Positions 1 to 8,251 of a stretch of DNA of 17,069 nt are shown in pieces. Under the pieces are notes generated by a model. The model made no database searches and was not told the DNA's origin. It saw only the letters and a program-made list of their open reading frames with translations. The first letter of the stretch is position 1. Each line of letters opens with the position of its first letter. A program made the position numbers and the translations under genes. This stretch comes from Alphaproteobacteria bacterium. GTDB lineage: Bacteria > Pseudomonadota > Alphaproteobacteria > Micropepsales > Micropepsaceae. The stretch is from the NCBI GenBank assembly GCA_025935155.1, contig JAICVV010000007.1, positions 1 to 17,069 on the forward strand. Reading direction: 5' to 3'.

Positions 1-1
1 C

Positions 2-757
2 ATGCAACGCTCGCGTGCCACCATCATTCCTGTCGACTCCGAACACAATGCCGCGTTCCAGGTTCTGGATTTTGCGCAAGGCCATGCGGTCGAGTGCGTG
101 ACGCTCACCGCGTCAGGCGGCCCGTTCCGCACCTGGCCGGCGGAGCGCATGGCGCGCGCCACGCCGGAGCAGGCGGTGGCGCATCCCAACTGGTCGATGG
201 GCGCGAAAATTTCCGTCGACAGCGCCACCCTCATGAACAAGGGCCTGGAGCTGATCGAGGCTCATCATCTTTTCGGGCTGCCGCCGGAGCGCCTGGATGT
301 CATCGTGCATCCGCAATCCATCGTGCACTGCCTTGTCTATTACGCCGACGGATCGACGCTTGCGCATATGTCGGCGCCGGACATGCGCACACCCATCGCC
401 GTGGCGCTTGGCTGGCCGCGCCGCATCGCCTCACCCGCGCAACGGCTCGATCTCGCCGCGCTTGGCGGCCTGTCTTTCGAATCGGCCGACCGCCAGAAAT
501 TCCGCTGTCTCGCGCTCGCGGAAAATTGCCTGCGCGCCGGCGGCTCAGCCCCGACGGTGCTCAACGCGGCAAATGAAATTGCGGTGCGGGCCTTTTTGGC
601 CCGCCAGCTTGGCTTTTCCGGGATTTGCGGCGGTGTGGAAGAGGCGGTGGAGCGGTTGAATAATCAGCCCGCAGCCTCAGATCTGGAGGCAGTGGTTGCC
701 ATCGATGCGGAGGCGCGGGAGATTGCGGGCGCGGCCGTTCTGCGACTGGCCGCATAG
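2..757 (+). CDS. dxr: 1-deoxy-D-xylulose 5-phosphate reductoisomerase, 3' part of gene
   Basis: This cytoplasmic enzyme converts DXP to MEP with NADPH and a divalent metal, the second step of the non-mevalonate isoprenoid pathway. The reading frame is open at the left edge, so the first codon shown (ATG) is probably internal: about 251 residues are visible of a family length near 390-400, and the N-terminal NADPH-binding fold is cut off. Visible landmarks, numbered from the first base triplet, are the metal-binding VDSEH (Asp12, Glu14), the active-site stretch [13 protein letters not shown] (71-83, with Asn79, Lys80 and the third metal ligand Glu83), IVHPQS (101-106) and NAANEIAV (188-195) in the C-terminal part. 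The stop codon lies 15 bases before rseP, which fits the usual dxr-rseP operon pairing. Identity is very secure; only the missing 5' end is unknown. Confidence 0.97.
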   Translation: MQRSRATIIPVDSEHNAAFQVLDFAQGHAVECVTLTASGGPFRTWPAERMARATPEQAVAHPNWSMGAKISVDSATLMNKGLELIEAHHLFGLPPERLDVIVHPQSIVHCLVYYADGSTLAHMSAPDMRTPIAVALGWPRRIASPAQRLDLAALGGLSFESADRQKFRCLALAENCLRAGGSAPTVLNAANEIAVRAFLARQLGFSGICGGVEEAVERLNNQPAASDLEAVVAIDAEAREIAGAAVLRLAA

Positions 758-772
758 GAGTCAGGAGCCGGA

Positions 773-1927
773 ATGCCTGGTGTTTTGCATGGATTGATTG
801 CCTGGATCCCCTTGGGGCTGCCCGCCTTTCTGTTCGTGATCACGGTCGTCGTTTTCTTCCACGAGCTTGGGCATTTCGGCATCGCGCGGCTCTGCGGCGT
901 GAAGGTGGAAGCGTTTTCCATTGGCTTCGGACCGGCTATTGCGCAATGGTACGACCGCAAGGGCACCGTATGGAAGATTTGCTGGATCCCGCTTGGCGGC
1001 TACGTGAAATTCTACGGCGATCTCGATGCCAGCAGCGCACCGGATCGCGAGCATATGGAGCGCATGACTCCCGAAGAGCAGCGCGGAGCCTTTCCCTTCA
1101 AGCCTCTCTATCAGCGCATTGCGGTGGTCCTTGCGGGCCCGGCTGCGAATTTCGTGCTGGCGATCGCGATATTTACGCTGGTCTTCGTCACTGCCGGAAA
1201 GCCGGTCCTTTCCAACAGCGCCATTCCGGCGCGTATCGGCGCGGTGACAGCGCACAGCCCGGCTGCCGATGCAGCCCTGAAACCGGGCGATCTGATCCGC
1301 AGCATCGATTCGCGGCCGGTCAGCCGTTTCGAGCAAGTGCAGAGGGCAATTCACGCGAGCCACGGCAAGACGCTGACGGTCGGGATTGAGCGCCAGGGCA
1401 CTCCGCTCACCCTTCAGGTCACGCCGCGCTGGATCGACATTTCCGACGTTTACGGCAGCGATGCGAAACTGTTCGGCATCGGTGTTTCGCCCCGGCTCGA
1501 TCCATCGCTCGTGAAAAGTGTACGTCTCGGCCCGGTAGAGGCGATGAGCGCGGCCGGTCAGCAAACCTGGTTCATCGTCGATACCACCCTGACCTACATG
1601 TGGCGCATCGTCAGCGGCCGCTCCGATACCAACCAGTTGAGCGGACCGGTGGGCATCGCCCGCATCTCGCAAAAGGCGGCATCGGAAGGTTTTGTGAACC
1701 TCCTCAGTCTGGCGGCTCTCATTTCTGTAAGCATCGGACTCATCAATCTTTTTCCGATTCCCATCCTCGACGGGGGCCATCTTCTGTACTATGGATGCGA
1801 GGCTGTATTGGGCAGGCCGCTTGGCGCGCAAGCTCAGGAGCTGGGATTTCGGTTGGGGTTGGCCGTGGTGCTGGGGCTGTTCTTCCTTGCGACCTGGAAC
1901 GACCTCGTCAGACCGAGTCTGTTCTGA
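773..1927 (+). CDS. rseP: RIP metalloprotease RseP (site-2 protease family, M50)
   Basis: This intramembrane zinc protease cuts transmembrane segments of anti-sigma factors or signal-peptide remnants in the inner membrane. The zinc site HELGH (residues 30-34) lies in the first hydrophobic segment (about 15-35), and the third ligand motif NLFPIPILDGG (325-335, Asp333) lies in a later one. A hydrophobic segment around 122-142 precedes one PDZ domain (about 150-230, with PGDLI and a DSRPV turn). The last hydrophobic helix is at about 360-376. The protein is 384 residues with a single PDZ, the size of Caulobacter MmpA-like homologues, whereas E. coli RseP is about 450 residues with two PDZ domains. 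The ATG is preceded by AGGAG (763-767) at 5-base spacing. It sits between dxr and bamA as in many proteobacteria. The cellular substrate cannot be told from the sequence. Confidence 0.96.
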   Translation: MPGVLHGLIAWIPLGLPAFLFVITVVVFFHELGHFGIARLCGVKVEAFSIGFGPAIAQWYDRKGTVWKICWIPLGGYVKFYGDLDASSAPDREHMERMTPEEQRGAFPFKPLYQRIAVVLAGPAANFVLAIAIFTLVFVTAGKPVLSNSAIPARIGAVTAHSPAADAALKPGDLIRSIDSRPVSRFEQVQRAIHASHGKTLTVGIERQGTPLTLQVTPRWIDISDVYGSDAKLFGIGVSPRLDPSLVKSVRLGPVEAMSAAGQQTWFIVDTTLTYMWRIVSGRSDTNQLSGPVGIARISQKAASEGFVNLLSLAALISVSIGLINLFPIPILDGGHLLYYGCEAVLGRPLGAQAQELGFRLGLAVVLGLFFLATWNDLVRPSLF

Positions 1928-1977
1928 AACCAACGCCCCGCGCGTGCTTGTGCCCGCGCCGAGCTTAAGACGAGCGG

Positions 1978-4425
1978 ATGGGTCGCACTTTTTCTCTCGC
2001 CAGTTACGGACGCGCGGCCGCTGGAGCGATTTCGCTCGCGCTGCTGTTCGCATCCATGCAGGCGCGGGCGCAGGAGCAGACGCCGGCAGTGACTCCGGCT
2101 GCTGACGCACAGGCGCAAAAAGCCACTCCCACGGCTGCTGCACCGGCTCCGGATGCGCAGACACAAAAATCGGCGCCGCCTGCTGCTGTAGGACCTCCGG
2201 TACGGGACATTCGCGTTCGCGGCACGCAGCGCATTGAGCCGGGTACGGTCCTCTCCTACATCTCGATCCGGCCGGGCGACCCTTACGACGAGCAGGCCGT
2301 AGACCGCTCGTTGAAAGCACTGTTCGCAACCGGCCTTTTCGCCGACGTGAAGATCAACTGGGACGGCTCGGTCCTCACGATCAACGTCGTCGAAAACCCG
2401 ATCATCAACCGCATCGTGTTCGAAGGTGAAAGCAAGGTCACCGAAAAGGACCTCACCAAGGAAGTGCAGTTGAAGCCCCGCCAGGTGTTCACTCGCGCCA
2501 AGGTGCAGGGTGACGTTCAGCGCATCATCGAACTGTATCGCCGCAACGGGAAATTCGCCGCCACGGTCGATCCTGAGATTATCCAGCGTCCGCAGAACCG
2601 TGTCGATCTTATCTTCTCGATCAACGAGGGGCCGACCACCGGCGTGGCGCGCATTTCCTTCATCGGCAACAAGGTGTTCGATGACGCGACGCTGAAAGGG
2701 CAGATTGCGACAGAGGAATCCGCGTGGTGGAAGTTCCTTTCCAGCAACGACAATTACGACCCCGACCGTCTCACCTTCGACCGCGAGCAGCTGCGCCGCT
2801 TTTATCTGAAAAACGGCTACGCCGATTTCCGTGTGGTATCCGCGGTCGCCGAACTCTCGCCGGATCGCAGGGATTTCTACATCACCTTCACGGTCGATGA
2901 AGGCCCGCTTTACAAGTTCGGCAAGATCACCATCAATTCGAAAATCCGCGAGCTCTATCCGGCAAGCCTGCGCCCGCTCGTGCCGATCGTTCCGGGCCGG
3001 ACCTACAACGCGGAACTGATCGATAAATCCATCGATGCCCTGACGAATGCGGCTGGGACCAAAGGATTTGCGTTCGCGGAAATTCATCCCCGCATCGCGC
3101 GAAACCGGGCGAAGCGCACCATCGATGTGCAATTCGATATCGATCAGGGGCCGCGCGTCTACATCGAGAAGATCAACATCACCGGCAACGCGCGCACCCT
3201 TGACAAGGTGATCCGGCGTGAATTCCGGCTGGTCGAGGGCGACGCGTTCAACCGCGTGCTGGTCGATCGCTCGCGCACGCGCATTCGCTCGCTCGGCTTC
3301 TTTAAGGATGTCGACATCAAGCCCTCGCAAGGCTCGCAGCCGGATCGCACGGTGCTGAACGTCAACGTTACGGAACAATCGACCGGCGAGCTGCAGCTGG
3401 GCGTTGGCTACTCCTCCACCAGTTCGTTCGTGGGGCAGTTCAGCTATACGGAGCGCAACCTGTTCGGCCGCGGTCAGTTTCTCCGCGCCAGCCTTTCGGC
3501 TTCCAGCATCAGCAAGGAAGCTGTCCTCAGTTTCACAGAACCGTACTTCATGGACCGGCCTTTATCCGCTGGCTTCGATATTTCGAAGATCATCGTGGAC
3601 TTCGACCAGGCCGATTACCGGAGCGATACCGATGCAATCAGCCTACGTCTGGGCTTTCCCACGTCCGAATACGGCAGCGTCGGTGTGAACTACACCTATC
3701 GGATCGATACCGTGAATCCGTTCAGCGGGGCGCCCCCCGCCATTCAGCTGGCAGCCGGAACGGAAACCACGTCGGGCATCGGCTATACTTACGCATATAA
3801 TACGCTCGACGATCCCCTTAAGCCGCGCCACGGCATTACGTTCTCCTTCTCCCAATTGTTTGCCGGCTTCGGCGGCAGCCTGAAGTATCTGCGCACCCAA
3901 TCGACCTTCAGCTATCGCCAGCCGGTTCTGTGGGACCAGTTCGTGGCCAGCCTGACCGTCCATGCGGGCTACATTACCGGCTATGGCGGCCAGCATGTGC
4001 GGCTGAACGAGCGGTTTTTCGAGGGCGGAGATACCTTCAGGGGATTTGAAGTCGCTGGCATCGGCCCGCGCGAGCTGAATGTGGGCCGAGGCTCCGCGTT
4101 GGGCGGCGAGACCTTCGCCATCGGGACGTTCGACCTGCGGCTGCCGGATTTGCTTCCTGCCGATTACGGCGTTACGACATCGCTCTTCACCGATTTCGGG
4201 ACGCTCGGCCACATCGCCTCACAGCCCGGTCTTGAGACTTGCGGTAGGGCGCCACGCCTCGCTCCCTGTATCGTGGACGACATGGCATTTCGCGCTTCCG
4301 CCGGCATTGCAATCGGCTGGAAATCGCCCTTCGGGCCGTTGGAAGTCGATCTGGGTGTGCCGTTGGCAAAGACGAGCTATGACAAAAGCCAAATCATCCG
4401 ATTCAGCGCAGGAACAGGATTCTGA
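1978..4425 (+). CDS. bamA: Outer-membrane protein assembly factor BamA (Omp85)
   Basis: BamA is the central outer-membrane subunit of the BAM machine that folds beta-barrel proteins into the outer membrane. The 815-residue product starts with a signal peptide (about 1-31, ending ARA before QEQ). An Ala/Pro/Gln linker (about 32-73) follows, which contains an imperfect 16-residue tandem repeat. Five POTRA domains come next (about 76-141, 142-219, 220-310, 311-392, 393-467), then a C-terminal 16-strand barrel (from about 469). The conserved loop-6 motif is present as FRGF (687-690), and the protein ends in an aromatic residue (GTGF), as barrel proteins do. Its only two cysteines, Cys755 and Cys764, lie in the surface loop between FTDFGTL and AFRASAG. 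The ribosome site before the ATG is weak (AAGACGAG). The gene follows rseP by 50 bases and precedes skp by 2 bases. Confidence 0.98.
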   Translation: MGRTFSLASYGRAAAGAISLALLFASMQARAQEQTPAVTPAADAQAQKATPTAAAPAPDAQTQKSAPPAAVGPPVRDIRVRGTQRIEPGTVLSYISIRPGDPYDEQAVDRSLKALFATGLFADVKINWDGSVLTINVVENPIINRIVFEGESKVTEKDLTKEVQLKPRQVFTRAKVQGDVQRIIELYRRNGKFAATVDPEIIQRPQNRVDLIFSINEGPTTGVARISFIGNKVFDDATLKGQIATEESAWWKFLSSNDNYDPDRLTFDREQLRRFYLKNGYADFRVVSAVAELSPDRRDFYITFTVDEGPLYKFGKITINSKIRELYPASLRPLVPIVPGRTYNAELIDKSIDALTNAAGTKGFAFAEIHPRIARNRAKRTIDVQFDIDQGPRVYIEKINITGNARTLDKVIRREFRLVEGDAFNRVLVDRSRTRIRSLGFFKDVDIKPSQGSQPDRTVLNVNVTEQSTGELQLGVGYSSTSSFVGQFSYTERNLFGRGQFLRASLSASSISKEAVLSFTEPYFMDRPLSAGFDISKIIVDFDQADYRSDTDAISLRLGFPTSEYGSVGVNYTYRIDTVNPFSGAPPAIQLAAGTETTSGIGYTYAYNTLDDPLKPRHGITFSFSQLFAGFGGSLKYLRTQSTFSYRQPVLWDQFVASLTVHAGYITGYGGQHVRLNERFFEGGDTFRGFEVAGIGPRELNVGRGSALGGETFAIGTFDLRLPDLLPADYGVTTSLFTDFGTLGHIASQPGLETCGRAPRLAPCIVDDMAFRASAGIAIGWKSPFGPLEVDLGVPLAKTSYDKSQIIRFSAGTGF

Positions 4426-4427
4426 CC

Positions 4428-5087
4428 ATGAAAACCTCTCTCACCCTTGGCCGCAATATCGCGGTTGCGGCCGTCGCGGCCATGCTTTCCATTGGCGGAG
4501 CCTCTGCTGCCCCTCCGCCTCCAGGCAAACCGGGCGGCGCGCCGGCCCCGGCGGGCGCGGTGCCAGCACCGAAAATCCTGGTGATCGACCGCAACGTCAT
4601 CATCCGGGTTTCCAAGGCCGGCCAGGATATCGTCAAACAGGCCAGCAACTACATGGCGAGCGCGCAAAAGGAATTTCGCGCTGAAGGCGAGGCGTTGCAG
4701 AAGGAAGGCCGCGCGCTGCAGCAGCAGGTCGCCATTCTTGCGCCGGACGTGAAGGCGAAGAAAGTTCGCGATTTCCAGGCGAAGCAGGCCGCGTTCGAGC
4801 GCAAGGTGGAAGCGCGCCAGGGCCTCATCCAGGGTGGTGTGTTCAAGGCGCGCCAGCAGATGGAGCAGGCGCTTGGGCCGATCCTGCAGGGCATCATGCA
4901 GGAGCGGGGCGCCAACCTGCTGTTCGACCGCAGCTCGATCGTCCTCGGCACCGTCAACATCGATATCACGGGGGTCGCGGTGCAGCGGCTGGACCAGAAG
5001 CTGCCAAGCGTGAAGGTGCAGCTGGTCGCGCTCCCGGCAAACGTGCAGGCGCAACTGGCGCAGCAAGCGCAAGCACAGCGGCGGTAA
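4428..5087 (+). CDS. skp: Periplasmic chaperone, OmpH/Skp family
   Basis: Skp-type proteins hold unfolded outer-membrane proteins in the periplasm and deliver them to BAM. The 219-residue product has a signal peptide (about 1-27, ending ASA). A Pro/Gly/Ala-rich stretch (28-48) follows, then a small beta part starting [12 protein letters not shown] (49-60). A long charged helical region (about 62-150, rich in Gln, Lys, Glu and Arg) fits the tentacle arms of the trimer. The second beta part is about 162-187 ([11 protein letters not shown], then INID and AVQRLD at the end). It is longer than E. coli Skp (about 160 residues) because of the Pro-rich N-terminal linker and a Gln/Ala-rich tail. The ATG comes 2 bases after the bamA stop, with an AGGA-type ribosome site inside the end of bamA. 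Position between bamA and lpxD is the classic skp place, which supports the call. Confidence 0.93.
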   Translation: MKTSLTLGRNIAVAAVAAMLSIGGASAAPPPPGKPGGAPAPAGAVPAPKILVIDRNVIIRVSKAGQDIVKQASNYMASAQKEFRAEGEALQKEGRALQQQVAILAPDVKAKKVRDFQAKQAAFERKVEARQGLIQGGVFKARQQMEQALGPILQGIMQERGANLLFDRSSIVLGTVNIDITGVAVQRLDQKLPSVKVQLVALPANVQAQLAQQAQAQRR

Positions 5088-5106
5088 CACAGGAGCCACA
5101 CGGGCT

Positions 5107-6132
5107 GTGGCCGATCCACGCTTCTATGTAAATCGGGGCCCGCTGAGGCTGGCGGATGTTTGCGCGCACCTGGGCATCGGGTTGCCGACCTGCGCGCGCG
5201 CGAGCGCGAACATTTCAGATGTGGCAACGCTCGATGGGGCGGGGCCGGAACACCTGGTGTTCTGTGTTGGCGCTGCCGCACCGAAGGACCTTGGCCGTTC
5301 CCGCGCGGGCTATTGCCTGGTCGAAAGCAGCGCGGATGCTGTGTCGCCTGATGGCATGCTGTTGCTGCGGTGTGGGTCGCCGGCCGCTGCGTTCGCCACG
5401 GTCGCCGCGCTGCTCTATCCCGAGGATGGTCTGGTGCGCTGGGAGCAGACGAACGCGATTGACCCCACCGCAATCGTTGGCGAACGCGTCTCGATTGCGC
5501 CGGGTGCGGTGATCGGACCGGGCGCGGAAATCGGTGACGGCACGCGTATCGGCCCGAACGCCGCGATCGGACCGGGCGTTGCGATTGGACGGGACTGCGA
5601 GATCGGCAGCAACGTGACCATTACCCACTCCTATGTTGGTGATCGCGTGTCGATTCTGCCCGGTGCGCAAATCGGGCAGCCGGGTTTCGGATTCACCTCC
5701 GGCAGCGCCGGGCATAAAAAAATCCCGCAGCTTGGCCGGGTCATCCTGCAGGACCGCGTGGAAGTGGGCGCCTGCACCACAATAGATCGTGGCGCACTCG
5801 GCGACACGGTGGTTGGTGAAGGCACCAAAATCGATAATCTCGTGCAGATCGGCCACAACTGCCGCATCGGGCGCCATTGTGTGATCGTCGGCCAAGTTGG
5901 GATATCCGGCAGTTGCGAACTGGGAGATTTCGTGGTGCTCGGCGGGCAGGTCGGGCTTGCCGACCACGTGAAGATCGGGGATGGCGCGCGGCTTGCCGCC
6001 CGTTCCGCCATGGCACCCGGCGAGCTGCCGGGTGGGCAGGATTATGGCGGCGTGCCGGCAATTCCCATAAGAGACTGGCGGCGGCAGATGGCCGCGATTG
6101 CGATGTTGGGACGGCGGCGCAAACGGGAATGA
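5107..6132 (+). CDS. lpxD: UDP-3-O-(3-hydroxyacyl)glucosamine N-acyltransferase
   Basis: LpxD is the third step of lipid A synthesis: it moves a 3-hydroxyacyl chain from acyl carrier protein to the 2-amino group of UDP-3-O-acyl-glucosamine, in the cytoplasm as a trimer. The 341-residue product has an N-terminal uridine-binding part (about 1-110) and a left-handed beta-helix built of hexapeptide repeats (about 118-305). The catalytic histidine is His250 in IGHNCRIG (248-255). The C-terminal helix is about 318-341. The start is GTG; no ATG is available in frame nearby, and the next gene-like match to LpxD begins here. An AGGAG sequence (5091-5095) lies 11 bases upstream, rather far, so translation may partly depend on upstream ribosomes. 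Its stop overlaps the fabZ start. Confidence 0.97.
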   Translation: MADPRFYVNRGPLRLADVCAHLGIGLPTCARASANISDVATLDGAGPEHLVFCVGAAAPKDLGRSRAGYCLVESSADAVSPDGMLLLRCGSPAAAFATVAALLYPEDGLVRWEQTNAIDPTAIVGERVSIAPGAVIGPGAEIGDGTRIGPNAAIGPGVAIGRDCEIGSNVTITHSYVGDRVSILPGAQIGQPGFGFTSGSAGHKKIPQLGRVILQDRVEVGACTTIDRGALGDTVVGEGTKIDNLVQIGHNCRIGRHCVIVGQVGISGSCELGDFVVLGGQVGLADHVKIGDGARLAARSAMAPGELPGGQDYGGVPAIPIRDWRRQMAAIAMLGRRRKRE

Positions 6133-6587
6133 CGACGGATTCTTCCATCAGCCTCGATATCGATCAGATCAGGAAGCTGTTGCCCCATCGCGAACCGTTT
6201 CTGTTCCTGGAGCGGCTAACGGACATCGTGCCGGGTCAAAGTGCGGTGGGTCACAAGGCCGTTTCGTATAACGAGCCGCATTTTCGCGGGCATTTTCCGG
6301 ATTACCCGGTGATGCCGGGCGTACTGATTGTGGAAGCCATGGCTCAAACCGCGGGCGCACTGGTCATGCACACGCTGGGTGTAGAAGCCAGCGACCGTGT
6401 GTATTTCCTCGGTGTCGATAAGGCACGGTTCCGCAAGCCGGTGCGCCCGGGAGATTTGCTGCGCATGCCGGTGAAGGCGTTGCAGAAACGCGGGCCGGTC
6501 TGGCGCTTTGCCGGACAGGCGTTCGTGGGCGAGGAACTTTGCGCCGAGGCGGAGTACAGCGCCATGATCTCGGGCAAAGCGGCGTAA
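6129..6587 (+). CDS. fabZ: (3R)-hydroxyacyl-ACP dehydratase FabZ
   Basis: FabZ removes water from 3-hydroxyacyl-ACP in type II fatty-acid elongation. It competes for the same 3-hydroxyacyl-ACP that LpxA and LpxD use, so its place here couples membrane fatty acid and lipid A supply. The 152-residue product is of normal family length and has the hot-dog-fold signature [19 protein letters not shown] (55-73), with catalytic His55 and Glu69. It opens with the substrate-channel region [13 protein letters not shown] (14-26). The open frame continues upstream inside lpxD, but the ATG at this position is chosen because it gives the standard length and overlaps the lpxD stop as ATGA, indicating translational coupling. 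It is followed by lpxA after 3 bases. Confidence 0.97.
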   Translation: MTTDSSISLDIDQIRKLLPHREPFLFLERLTDIVPGQSAVGHKAVSYNEPHFRGHFPDYPVMPGVLIVEAMAQTAGALVMHTLGVEASDRVYFLGVDKARFRKPVRPGDLLRMPVKALQKRGPVWRFAGQAFVGEELCAEAEYSAMISGKAA

Positions 6588-6590
6588 GGA

Positions 6591-7406
6591 ATGACGATAC
6601 ATCCAACAGCTATCGTCGAAGATGGCGCGCAGCTCGCCATCGGTGTTGAGATCGGGCCCTTCTCCATCGTGAGCGGCGGAGCGCGGTTGGCGGAAGGCGT
6701 GCGGCTGCTGTCGCATGCCGTCCTGATCGGCAACGTGGAAATTGGCCCGCGTACCGTTGTCTATCCCAACGCTGTGCTGGGTGGTGAAGCGCAGATCCGG
6801 AATACCAGCGCGCCGGAAGCGCGGCTCATCATTGGCGCCGATAATGTGATCCGCGAAAGCGTAACCATCAGCCCAGGTAGCCAGAGAGGCGGTGGCGTCA
6901 CGCGCATCGGCGACCGCAACTACTTCATGGCATACAGCCACGCGGGACACGATTGCCACATCGGCGATGACGTGACTTTGTCCAACGGTGTACAGCTTGG
7001 CGGACATTCCGAGATTTCGAACGGAGTCATTCTCGGCGGCCTCTCTGCCGTGCAGCAGTTTTCGCGCGTCGGGCAGTACGCGTTTATCAGCGGGCTTTCC
7101 GGCGTGAATTCGGACGTCATCCCTTACGGTATGGCGCTCGGGATGCACGCCAAACTCGGCGGATTGAATCTCATCGGGTTGAAACGCCGTGGCGTTCCCC
7201 GCGCGAACATTCATGCCCTGCGTGCGGCTTTTCGCGCGATTTTTCAGGAGAGCGCCGGAAGCGTGCAGGAGCGCGCGGCCCGCGCCGCCGAAAGCTGGGC
7301 CGATGTGCCGGAAGTGCAGCACGTCACCGCCTTTATTCTGGCCGACGCCAAACGGCAGATTGCGCCGGCGCGCATGCGCAGCCCGAAGGAAGACGAGAGC
7401 GCGTGA
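6591..7406 (+). CDS. lpxA: Acyl-ACP--UDP-N-acetylglucosamine O-acyltransferase
   Basis: LpxA starts lipid A synthesis by acylating the 3-OH of UDP-GlcNAc from 3-hydroxyacyl-ACP; it is a cytoplasmic trimer. The 271-residue product has hexapeptide repeats forming the beta-helix (about 1-185) and a helical C-terminal domain (about 190-265). The active site SHAGHDCHIG (116-125) carries His120, equivalent to E. coli His125. Gly184 in ALGMHAK aligns with the E. coli Gly173 hydrocarbon-ruler position, which in that enzyme allows a C14 chain; that this organism attaches a long hydroxyacyl chain is an inference. The ATG is 3 bases after fabZ. The stop codon is overlapped by the GTG start of lpxI. Confidence 0.98.
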   Translation: MTIHPTAIVEDGAQLAIGVEIGPFSIVSGGARLAEGVRLLSHAVLIGNVEIGPRTVVYPNAVLGGEAQIRNTSAPEARLIIGADNVIRESVTISPGSQRGGGVTRIGDRNYFMAYSHAGHDCHIGDDVTLSNGVQLGGHSEISNGVILGGLSAVQQFSRVGQYAFISGLSGVNSDVIPYGMALGMHAKLGGLNLIGLKRRGVPRANIHALRAAFRAIFQESAGSVQERAARAAESWADVPEVQHVTAFILADAKRQIAPARMRSPKEDESA

Positions 7407-8248
7407 CCGGGCTCGGTATCATCGCCGGTGGCGGCGACCTGCCTTTGGCAATTGCGGACGAAGCCCGTGGCGCGGGTAAGCCGGTGTTCGTTGCTGCTCT
7501 GCGCGGGATCGCGGACGATGAAGTTTCGCGATTGCCGCACGAATGGGTTTCGCTGGGTCAGGTCGGCCGAATGTTTTCGGTTTTCCGGCAGCACGGTTGC
7601 GATGAAGTGCTGCTGGCCGGGAAAGTGGCGCGGCCGAAATGGTCGGAGCTCAAATTCGACGCGGTGGCCATGATGAAGCTGCCGAAATTGATGGCAGCAG
7701 CAGCAAAGGGCGATGACGCATTGCTCCGCAGCATTGTCGAAATCCTCGAAGGCGAAGGCTTTCGTGTGGTGAGCGCGGTCGAAGCTGCACCGTCACTGAT
7801 GGCAGGCGAGGGCGCTTTCGGAAAACAGCAACCGAGCCCGGAAGACAAGAGTGACATTGCGATTGCCGCCAGAGTCGTTCAGACGCTCGGAGAACTGGAC
7901 ATCGGTCAGGCCGCAGTCGTGTGCCATGGACTTGTGCTTGCTGTGGAAGCTGCCGAAGGCACCGACGCCATGCTGGCGCGTGTCGCGGCGCTCCCCGAAA
8001 ACATCCGCGGCACGCCTGCTTATCGCCGCGGCGTTCTGGTGAAGGCGCGCAAGCCCACGCAGGACGGCAAGACCGATCTTCCGGTGGTTGGCGTCGCAAC
8101 CATAAATAACGCCGCCGCATCCGGTCTTGCCGGAGTGGCAGTAGAAGCGCGCGGCGCGCTGCTCGTGAACCGGAAGGCCGTGATTGAAGCAGCGGACAAG
8201 GCCGGCCTGTTCGTGTCCGGTTTTAGACTCTCGGACGTAACTGGCTGA
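7403..8248 (+). CDS. lpxI: UDP-2,3-diacylglucosamine pyrophosphatase LpxI
   Basis: LpxI (formerly DUF1009) splits UDP-2,3-diacylglucosamine to lipid X and UMP, the fourth lipid A step, in bacteria that lack LpxH. The 281-residue product has a glycine-rich N-terminal start GLGIIAGGGDLP (3-14), the conserved stretch LLAGKVARPKW (70-80), a domain with CHGLVLAVEAAEGTDAML (174-191), and the C-terminal catalytic region KTDLPVVGVATI (223-234). Asp225 there corresponds in position and context to the essential Asp225 I recall for Caulobacter LpxI. The start is GTG, overlapping the lpxA stop by 4 bases (GTGA); no better start is in frame. Its place exactly between lpxA and lpxB supports the role. Confidence 0.95.
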   Translation: MTGLGIIAGGGDLPLAIADEARGAGKPVFVAALRGIADDEVSRLPHEWVSLGQVGRMFSVFRQHGCDEVLLAGKVARPKWSELKFDAVAMMKLPKLMAAAAKGDDALLRSIVEILEGEGFRVVSAVEAAPSLMAGEGAFGKQQPSPEDKSDIAIAARVVQTLGELDIGQAAVVCHGLVLAVEAAEGTDAMLARVAALPENIRGTPAYRRGVLVKARKPTQDGKTDLPVVGVATINNAAASGLAGVAVEARGALLVNRKAVIEAADKAGLFVSGFRLSDVTG

Positions 8249-8251
8249 GCG

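Noticed and set aside
1928..1977. Possible terminator or promoter in the 50-base rseP-bamA gap
   Set aside because: Only a 5-pair GC stem with a large loop and no T run can be drawn, and no -35/-10 pair with proper spacing is visible.
761..3378. Two long antisense open frames of more than 500 codons opposite rseP and bamA
   Set aside because: They mirror the codon-position GC bias of the real genes, overlap each other in different frames, are rich in Arg and low-complexity shadow sequence, and show no recognisable domain. rseP and bamA on the other strand are certain.
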